From contig CAAEQN010000109.1 in NCBI GenBank assembly GCA_900758165.1, positions 1 to 11,664 of the forward strand: 11,664 nt of DNA, read 5' to 3'. The DNA comes from Clostridia bacterium. GTDB lineage: Bacteria; Bacillota; Clostridia; TANB77; CAG-508. Position numbers and translations under genes: made by a program. A model generated the notes under the pieces. The model saw nothing but the letters and a program-made list of their open reading frames with translations. It was not told where the DNA came from and did no database searches. This document shows, piece by piece, positions 6,824-11,664 of the stretch (positions within the stretch are counted from its first letter, which is position 1; the number at the start of each line of letters is the position of its first letter).

Positions 6824-6900
6824 AATTATATAATTATTAAAAGAAAAATTAAATGCAAATGTGTGAGATAAATGCAATTTATATAATTAAAATTATATAA
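6824..6900. repeat. Inverted and direct repeats upstream of the mreB-like promoter
   Basis: TTATATAATT (6879-6888) and AATTATATAA (6891-6900) form a perfect 10-bp inverted repeat around AA. The self-complementary AATTATATAATT recurs at 6824-6835. Between them AAATGCAA occurs twice (6851-6858 and 6870-6877), 19 bases apart. The block ends 23 bases before the -35 box and could bind a dimeric regulator, although AT richness alone makes such words more likely. Confidence 0.4.
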
Positions 6901-6923
6901 TCAAATAAATATTGAGAAAATGT

Positions 6924-6952
6924 TTGAAATTTTATTAAATATGTAATATAAT
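6924..6952 (+). promoter_or_regulatory. Promoter of the mreB-like gene
   Basis: TTGAAA (6924-6929), a 17-base spacer and a perfect TATAAT (6947-6952). The start should fall near 6959, giving a leader of about 38 bases. Confidence 0.8.
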
Positions 6953-6996
6953 TGTAATAGTTTCGTAATATTGTAAAGCTGAAAGGAAAGAGACAA

Positions 6997-8028
6997 ATGT
7001 TAAATTTTGGACAAGATATAGGAATAGATTTAGGAACAGCAACAGTTATAGCATACGTAAAAGGAAAAGGTGTAGTATTAAGAGAACCATCAGTGGTTGC
7101 TGTAGATAAAGACACTGGAGATGTTCTTGCTGTTGGAAAAGAAGCAAGAAGAATGTTAGGAAGAACTCCAGGAAATATTGTTGCTACAAGACCTTTAAGA
7201 GAAGGCGTAATATCAGATTATACAGTTACAGAAAAAATGCTAAAATATTTTATAAATAAAGTGTGTGGAAGATATATCTTTGCTCCGAGAATAATGATAT
7301 GCGTACCTTCAAGGGTAACAGAGGTAGAGAAAAAAGCTGTAATAGATGCTGCTACTCAAGCTGGAGCCAGAAGAGTGTACTTAATAGAAGAACCTTTAGC
7401 TGCAGCAATAGGTGCAGGATTAGATATATCAAAGCCTTGTGGAAATATGGTGGTTGATATTGGAGGAGGAACTACAGATATAGCAATAATATCTTTAGGC
7501 GGAACAGTAATAAGTACATCAATAAAAATAGCTGGAGATAAGTTTGATGAAGCAATAGTAAAATATATAAAAAAGAAGCACAATATAATAATAGGAGAAA
7601 GAACAGCAGAAGATTTAAAAATAAATATTGGCTGTGTATATCCAAAGATACAAGATGCCGAAATGGCAGTGAGAGGTAGAGATTTAACAACAGGACTACC
7701 AAAAACAATAACAGTATATTCTAGTGAAATGTTAGAGGCTTTAACTGAATCAGCCAATCTAATAATAGAAGCAGTACATTCTATACTAGAAAAGACACCA
7801 CCAGAATTGGCTGCAGATATAAGTGATAGAGGAATATATATGACTGGTGGAGGATGCTTAATAGATGGATTAGACAAACTTTTACAAGAGAAAACAGGGA
7901 TAAATGTTATGGTTGCACAGGACTCTGTATCTTGTGTGGCTCTAGGAACAGGGAAGGCATTAGACAATCTAGATGTACTAGATGGAAAGAATCCAAAAAC
8001 AAAACATAAAATAAATATTAGAATTTAA
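6997..8028 (+). CDS. mreB: MreB/Mbl-family actin-like cell-shape protein
   Basis: A bacterial actin that forms membrane-bound filaments and guides lateral wall synthesis in rod-shaped cells. The 343 residues match the family. Nucleotide-binding motifs are all present: phosphate-1 DIGIDLGTATV (7-17), connect-1 EEPLAAAIGAG (131-141), phosphate-2 VVDIGGGTTDIAI (152-164) and the adenosine motif MTGGGCLIDGL (282-292). The early segment YVKGKGVVLREPSVVAVD is typical of MreB, Mbl and MreBH. I cannot settle which paralogue it is; the absence of mreC and mreD downstream hints at an Mbl-like second copy. AAAGGAAAG (6982-6990) precedes the ATG. The next gene starts 89 bases downstream without a clear terminator, so the two may be co-transcribed. 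Confidence 0.92.
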   Translation: MLNFGQDIGIDLGTATVIAYVKGKGVVLREPSVVAVDKDTGDVLAVGKEARRMLGRTPGNIVATRPLREGVISDYTVTEKMLKYFINKVCGRYIFAPRIMICVPSRVTEVEKKAVIDAATQAGARRVYLIEEPLAAAIGAGLDISKPCGNMVVDIGGGTTDIAIISLGGTVISTSIKIAGDKFDEAIVKYIKKKHNIIIGERTAEDLKINIGCVYPKIQDAEMAVRGRDLTTGLPKTITVYSSEMLEALTESANLIIEAVHSILEKTPPELAADISDRGIYMTGGGCLIDGLDKLLQEKTGINVMVAQDSVSCVALGTGKALDNLDVLDGKNPKTKHKINIRI

Positions 8029-8117
8029 TGAGCTAAATATTATAACTAATATTATTAAATAAAAATATATGACTACTGTAAATATATTATTGTAGGCAAC
8101 AATTTAGGAGAAAAAAT

Positions 8118-9974
8118 ATGAGAATACTAAAAGATTTCAAAATACCAAACTTTAAATTTAAAAAGATAGAAATGTCAGATATACCAGACATAGAAAAAGT
8201 TAAAGTGGATTACGAAAAAGTAAAAGAAGCAGAAGAGAAGAAAAATAAGAAGCATCAACCATATAAAACTACTGATTATAAAACAATAAAAGAAGTGTTC
8301 GTAAATTCAATAGAAAAATTTGCGGATAATACTTTAATATTACAAAAACCAAGCCATAAAGAACCATATAAAGAAATATCATATAAACAGTTTGGAGAAG
8401 ATGTTATAGCATTAGGAGCAAAATTAATAAAGATACTTCCTAAAAATGCAAGAGTAGTAATAGTGAGCGAGACAACTTATGACTGGTATGTATCATATAT
8501 GGCTATGCTTTGTGGGGTAGGAATCGTTGCACCTGTAGACAAAGAACTACCAGATAATGAACTTGAAAATGTTATAAATAGATCAAAAGCAACTGCTGTA
8601 ATATATTCTGCAAAGAAGAAAGATTCAATTAAAAAAATTGAAAATAGTATACCAAAAGTAAAATATTTTATAGAAATGAATTCAGATGAATATATTATAG
8701 GAAAACACGTTGGAATTAATTATTTAATTAAAGAAGGAAAAGAAATAGTAGAAAGCGGAGATACTTCTTATATGGATATTAAAATAGATCCAGAAGAATT
8801 TAAAGTATTAATATTTACATCTGGAACTACATCAAATTCAAAGGGTGTTATGATTTGTAACAGAAATTTAGCAGCTAATATAAATGCAGTATTTGCATTT
8901 ATGCATTTATACCCAGAAGACAGATTATTTTCGATATTGCCACTACATCATACATATGAATCTACTATAGGATTTTTAGTACCATTTGCTGCAGGATCAT
9001 CAATCGCAATATGTGAAGGATTAAGATACATTGTTCCAGACATGCAAGAAGCTAAACCAACAGTAATGTTGACAGTTCCATTATTGGTAGAGAACTTATA
9101 TAAGAAAATTAATGAAACAATAAAAAAGAGTAAAAAAGATGGAATAGTAAATTCTATGATATATATTACAAATGCTTTAAAAGCAGTAAATGTAGATATA
9201 AAGAGAAAAGTATTTAGAGAGATATTAGAAAATTTTGGAGGAAGATTAAGAATTATAGTATCAGCAGCAGCACCAATAGATAGTAAAATAGCAAAATGGA
9301 TAGAAGATATAGGAATAGAATTCTTGCAAGGATATGGACTTACAGAAACATCTCCAATTGCAGCATTAACACCAGAATATGAGCCTTCAAGATATGCTTC
9401 AACAGGTATAGCTGTTAAAGATACAGATATAAAAGTATTAAATCCAAATGAAAAAGGAGAGGGAGAGCTCTTAATAAAAGGTCCAACATTAATGCTTGGA
9501 TATTATGAAGATGAAGAAGAAACAAGAAAAGCTATAGAAAATGGATATTTCCATTCTGGAGATATAGGAAGAATAGATGCAGATGGGTTTATCTATATTA
9601 CAGGTAGAAGTAAAAATGTTATAGTAACTCAAAATGGAAAAAACATTTATCCAGAAGAGATAGAAATGTTATTAAATGATATACCAGAAATAAAAGAAAG
9701 TATAGTATATGGGCAAAAAGAATCAGAAGACAAAAGAGATAAAGAATTAATAATAACAGCAAAAATTATACCAAATTATAAAAAGATTGAAGAGATATAT
9801 GGTAAAAATCTATCAGATGAAGAAGTTCAAAAAATTATCTGGAATAAGGTGAAAGAAACAAATAAAAAGCTTACATCTTATAAAGCCGTAAAGAAAATCG
9901 AGATAAAAAAAGATGAATTTGAAAAAACTTCAACAATGAAGATTAAACGATATGTTGAAACAAGCAAAAAATAG
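8118..9974 (+). CDS. Long-chain fatty-acid-CoA ligase (AMP-forming)
   Basis: An ANL-superfamily adenylating enzyme that activates a fatty acid with ATP and most likely transfers it to CoA. The ATP loop is FTSGTTSNSKG (233-243), followed by GYGLTETSP (405-413), the ribose-binding Asp482 in HSGDIGR, the hinge region TGRSKNVIVTQNGKNIYPEE (495-514) and the probable catalytic Lys608 in TMKIKR. Length (618) and the LPLHHTYE segment (274-281) fit the COG1022 long-chain type rather than short-chain acyl-CoA synthetases. No carrier domain follows, but transfer to acyl carrier protein instead of CoA cannot be excluded. The first 47 residues are unusually basic and charged, lie outside the catalytic fold and may bind membranes. 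AGGAG (8106-8110) lies 7 bases before the ATG. It ends at a good terminator. Confidence 0.9.
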   Translation: MRILKDFKIPNFKFKKIEMSDIPDIEKVKVDYEKVKEAEEKKNKKHQPYKTTDYKTIKEVFVNSIEKFADNTLILQKPSHKEPYKEISYKQFGEDVIALGAKLIKILPKNARVVIVSETTYDWYVSYMAMLCGVGIVAPVDKELPDNELENVINRSKATAVIYSAKKKDSIKKIENSIPKVKYFIEMNSDEYIIGKHVGINYLIKEGKEIVESGDTSYMDIKIDPEEFKVLIFTSGTTSNSKGVMICNRNLAANINAVFAFMHLYPEDRLFSILPLHHTYESTIGFLVPFAAGSSIAICEGLRYIVPDMQEAKPTVMLTVPLLVENLYKKINETIKKSKKDGIVNSMIYITNALKAVNVDIKRKVFREILENFGGRLRIIVSAAAPIDSKIAKWIEDIGIEFLQGYGLTETSPIAALTPEYEPSRYASTGIAVKDTDIKVLNPNEKGEGELLIKGPTLMLGYYEDEEETRKAIENGYFHSGDIGRIDADGFIYITGRSKNVIVTQNGKNIYPEEIEMLLNDIPEIKESIVYGQKESEDKRDKELIITAKIIPNYKKIEEIYGKNLSDEEVQKIIWNKVKETNKKLTSYKAVKKIEIKKDEFEKTSTMKIKRYVETSKK

Positions 9975-9983
9975 AAAAAACTT

Positions 9984-10029
9984 AAAATATTACAGTGGAG
10001 CAAAAACAAAAAAACACTGTAATATTTTT
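9984..10029 (+). terminator. Intrinsic terminator after the acyl-CoA ligase gene
   Basis: AAAATATTACAGTG (9984-9997) pairs perfectly with 10015-10028 around a 17-base A-rich loop, and the 3' arm ends in five T's (10025-10029). The arms share 12 bases with the rpmA terminator but in swapped order. Confidence 0.88.
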
Positions 10030-10089
10030 GTAATAAAAATGTTAGAAAAGTGTAATAAAAAAACTGACCGTAAGTATTGTTTTTTTTTG

Positions 10090-10118
10090 TTGAATAATAT
10101 ATAATTATCATATATTAT
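10090..10118 (+). promoter_or_regulatory. Promoter of the 285-residue unknown gene
   Basis: TTGAAT (10090-10095), 17 bases, then TATTAT (10113-10118). The start near 10125 would leave a very short leader ending at the strong AGGAGG site. Confidence 0.6.
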
Positions 10119-10149
10119 AGCAATACAGATGAAGAGGAGGAATTTTACA

Positions 10150-11007
10150 ATGTCTAAATCTGGCATAGTAAATGTAAGAATGGTAATAACAGAGGAAAAA
10201 ATACTATCAAACATATTAAAAGTACAAAAAATGATAGATCCAAATAGCAAGAAGCAAATTATACAATTAGAAGATGATGCATACTTTAAGGATCTAGTAG
10301 AATCAATAAAAACATATTTAATTGAATATCCAAAAAAGAAAAACTTTCCAAAAAGCGTATATAAAGCAGCTTATGGGTTAGTTGAATTTGCAACAAATGA
10401 ATTTGAAGAAAACACAAAACAAATAGAAGAACTTATAAGACAAAGAGAAAAAAATATAGCTTTATCTGGAGAATTAAAAGAAGTGCTTAGTATAGTACTA
10501 AATAAAGAAGACAATTGGAAAGAAGCAGTAAAAGATATTTCAGCAGACTTCTCACAAGATATTCTAGATACATTAGGAGTGTTAGGTAGAGCAAAATCAG
10601 ATAGATCTCAAAACTATCAAGACGCTTTAAAACTAATAAATGCTAGAATTGCAAATCTAGAATCTAACTTACATATAGAAATAGACATGGAAAGAATAGA
10701 AGACAGATCAAAAGCATTAAGCTATATAGGAATAGAAGTAGCAGATGCATTAAAATTAATACCAGCCCCTCAAGAAGATATAGAAGAGATATCACAAGAA
10801 GAAGTAGCTCCAATAACAAATAAAGCCCAAGAAGCAGAGACTCAAGAAGATTCACATTACTATGAGTCTACAAGAGTAGATGTAAAACCTTCTTTATGGC
10901 AAAGATTTAAAGAAAGCAAATTTGTTAGAACAATAAAATACATTATGAAAGTTAGAATTGTTTTAGACGTTCCAGCATTACCAAGTGGAGATGAAAATAA
11001 AAGATAA
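10150..11007 (+). CDS. Unrecognised soluble protein of 285 residues
   Basis: I do not recognise this protein. ATG 10150 is preferred because AGGAGG (10135-10140) lies 9 bases before it; the in-frame ATG at 10129 precedes and overlaps that site. There is no signal peptide or membrane helix. Residues 1-200 look largely helical and charged, with a likely coiled-coil stretch near 80-115. Residues 207-245 form an acidic, Glu/Gln-rich linker that is probably disordered. Residues 246-272 are basic and amphipathic, with SLWQRFKESKFVRTIKYIMK at 248-267, which could contact membrane or a partner, followed by VPALPSGDENKR. It has its own promoter and is isolated by hairpins on both sides, so the neighbours say little about its role. 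Confidence 0.75.
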   Translation: MSKSGIVNVRMVITEEKILSNILKVQKMIDPNSKKQIIQLEDDAYFKDLVESIKTYLIEYPKKKNFPKSVYKAAYGLVEFATNEFEENTKQIEELIRQREKNIALSGELKEVLSIVLNKEDNWKEAVKDISADFSQDILDTLGVLGRAKSDRSQNYQDALKLINARIANLESNLHIEIDMERIEDRSKALSYIGIEVADALKLIPAPQEDIEEISQEEVAPITNKAQEAETQEDSHYYESTRVDVKPSLWQRFKESKFVRTIKYIMKVRIVLDVPALPSGDENKR

Positions 11008-11023
11008 TTATATAAATAAAAAA

Positions 11024-11058
11024 AGATAGCTTCTACTGTTTTTTAGTAGAGGCTATCT
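11024..11058 (-). terminator. Hairpin with the U-tract on the minus strand
   Basis: A 14-bp stem (11024-11037 with 11045-11058, one G-T wobble) with a 7-base T-rich loop follows the stop codon by 16 bases. On the plus strand no U-run follows. On the minus strand the stem is followed by a run of T's (complement of the A-run 11018-11023), the form of an intrinsic terminator. It may still shape the 3' end of the plus-strand transcript. Confidence 0.6.
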
Positions 11059-11193
11059 ATATTATAAAAGCTTAAATAAAGACATATAACGCAATTAATA
11101 TGACAAAACAATAAGAAATAAATAGAAAAATATTTTATTTAATTAATAAAGCAGAAAAAAATTAACAAAATTCAAAAAAATTTAAAAAAAATA

Positions 11194-11222
11194 TTGACAT
11201 ATATGCAAAAATATTATATACT
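11194..11222 (+). promoter_or_regulatory. Promoter of the tRNA pair
   Basis: A perfect TTGACA (11194-11199), 17 bases and TATACT (11217-11222). Transcription should begin near 11229, about 13 bases before the first tRNA. Confidence 0.85.
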
Positions 11223-11241
11223 TTTAATTGCGTTACGAAAT

Positions 11242-11318
11242 GCTCCCTTAGCTCAGTTGGTCAGAGCAACCGGCTCATAACCGGTGGGTCCAAGGTTCGA
11301 ATCCTTGAGGGAGCACCA
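11242..11318 (+). tRNA. tRNA with CAT anticodon, elongator Met or Ile2
   Basis: A full 77-base cloverleaf: acceptor GCTCCCT pairs with AGGGAGC (11308-11314), the anticodon stem ACCGG/CCGGT encloses CTCATAA with CAT at 11276-11278, the T arm has GGTTCGAATCC, and CCA is encoded (11316-11318). A paired G1-C72 and no GGG/CCC anticodon stem rule out the initiator tRNA. A CAT anticodon is read as Met unless TilS converts C34 to lysidine, which makes Ile2. The sequence alone does not settle this; elongator Met is my first choice. Confidence 0.95.
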
Positions 11319-11342
11319 TTTTTTTAAAATAATGGTTATAAT

Positions 11343-11428
11343 GGGTAGGTGGCCGAGTGGCTAAAGGCGGCAGACTGTAAATCTGTTCTCGTAAGGGTAC
11401 GATGGTTCGAATCCATCCCTGCCCACCA
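11343..11428 (+). tRNA. tRNA-Tyr (GTA)
   Basis: A class II cloverleaf of 86 bases with acceptor GGGTAGG/CCTGCCC (one G-U wobble), anticodon GTA at 11377-11379 in loop CTGTAAA, a long variable arm (about 11387-11400), T arm GATGG/CCATC, and encoded CCA (11426-11428). It follows the CAT tRNA by 24 bases and shares its promoter and terminator. Confidence 0.97.
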
Positions 11429-11435
11429 AAGAAAG

Positions 11436-11465
11436 CAATAATTAGCAGTAATTATTGTTTTTTTT
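11436..11465 (+). terminator. Intrinsic terminator of the tRNA operon
   Basis: CAATAATTA (11436-11444) pairs with TAATTATTG (11449-11457) around GCAG, followed by eight T's (11458-11465). Confidence 0.92.
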
Positions 11466-11594
11466 ATTGCAGTAAAATTGAAATGATTCAAAAAAGAGAA
11501 AAAGAAAATTAAGATTTGATAATAAGGTCAATTGAAAAAGTAAAATCAAATTACCGAAGAAAAATTATTTAATGTATTAGGTCATAAAAAGTAC

Positions 11595-11623
11595 TTGTAA
11601 AAAATTTTTGGTTGTGGTAGTAT
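11595..11623 (+). promoter_or_regulatory. Possible promoter for a gene beyond the window
   Basis: TTGTAA (11595-11600), 17 bases and TAGTAT (11618-11623) with an extended -10 TG at 11615-11616. It shares TTGTGGTA with the promoter at 1145-1173. Each box matches consensus at only four of six positions, so this is tentative. Nothing else is evident between 11466 and 11664. Confidence 0.4.
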
Positions 11624-11664
11624 AAGCATAAAGTAAATATCTATATAAAAATATAGAATTTACA

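Larger units (their letters stand above)
6676..6996. other. AT-rich spacer between the lexA unit and the mreB-like gene
   Basis: This 321-base gap holds the terminator (6716-6754), an AT-rich stretch with repeated words and palindromes (6824-6900), and the mreB-like promoter (6924-6952). I see no coding potential beyond short open stretches and no RNA gene that I recognise. Confidence 0.7.

Noticed and set aside
7356..7967. Long minus-strand open frame opposite the mreB-like gene, and similar ones elsewhere
   Set aside because: They lie wholly opposite strongly supported genes, have no ribosome-binding site or family-like sequence, and are explained by codon bias of the real strand.
10129..10149. 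Upstream ATG for the 285-residue gene
   Set aside because: It overlaps the AGGAGG site that clearly serves ATG 10150.
267..11007. Possible reassignment of TGA, since none of the ten genes ends in TGA
   Set aside because: All genes read through with standard code at full family length, tryptophan is encoded by TGG, and avoidance of TGA stops is common in AT-rich Firmicutes.
11242..11318. Initiator tRNA-fMet
   Set aside because: The acceptor stem begins with a paired G-C and the anticodon stem lacks the three G-C pairs typical of initiators.

Overview
The window looks like a chromosomal housekeeping segment from a low-GC Firmicute, most likely an anaerobic clostridial lineage. The DNA is very AT-rich, AGA and ATA codons dominate, Shine-Dalgarno sequences are strong (AGGAGG type), and genes use sigma-A-like promoters and U-tailed intrinsic terminators. 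All ten genes lie on the plus strand and stop with TAA or TAG. I see no mobile element, CRISPR array or defence locus.

Region by region. (1) Positions 1-1118: a strong promoter and a structured leader precede rplU (L21) and rpmA (L27), closed by an 18-bp terminator. The protease gene prp, usual between these genes in Firmicutes, is absent, and L27 lacks the N-terminal extension that Prp removes. (2) 1145-3852: a GT-C membrane glycosyltransferase with its own promoter, then trpS, whose product carries a cysteine pattern like that of iron-sulfur TrpRS enzymes. (3) 3853-5298: obgE after a 193-base spacer with possible alternative RNA pairings. (4) 5348-6754: lexA with a probable self-operator over its -35 box, a small FxLYD-like membrane protein, and a terminator. 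(5) 6755-10029: an AT-rich spacer with inverted and direct repeats, a promoter, an MreB/Mbl-family gene, a long-chain acyl-CoA ligase, and a terminator. (6) 10090-11058: a single gene for an unrecognised 285-residue soluble protein, followed by a hairpin whose U-tract lies on the minus strand. (7) 11194-11465: promoter, tRNA(CAT), tRNA-Tyr(GTA) and terminator. (8) 11466-11664: spacer with a possible promoter for a gene beyond the window.

The genes serve translation (L21, L27, TrpRS, two tRNAs), ribosome assembly (Obg), the SOS response (LexA), and cell envelope, shape and lipid supply (glycosyltransferase, MreB-like protein, acyl-CoA ligase). I found no clear new multi-gene system. The best leads are the loss of prp together with a Gram-negative-like L27 start, the candidate Fe-S TrpRS, the LexA operator, the obgE leader, the related terminator palindromes and the unknown 285-residue protein.
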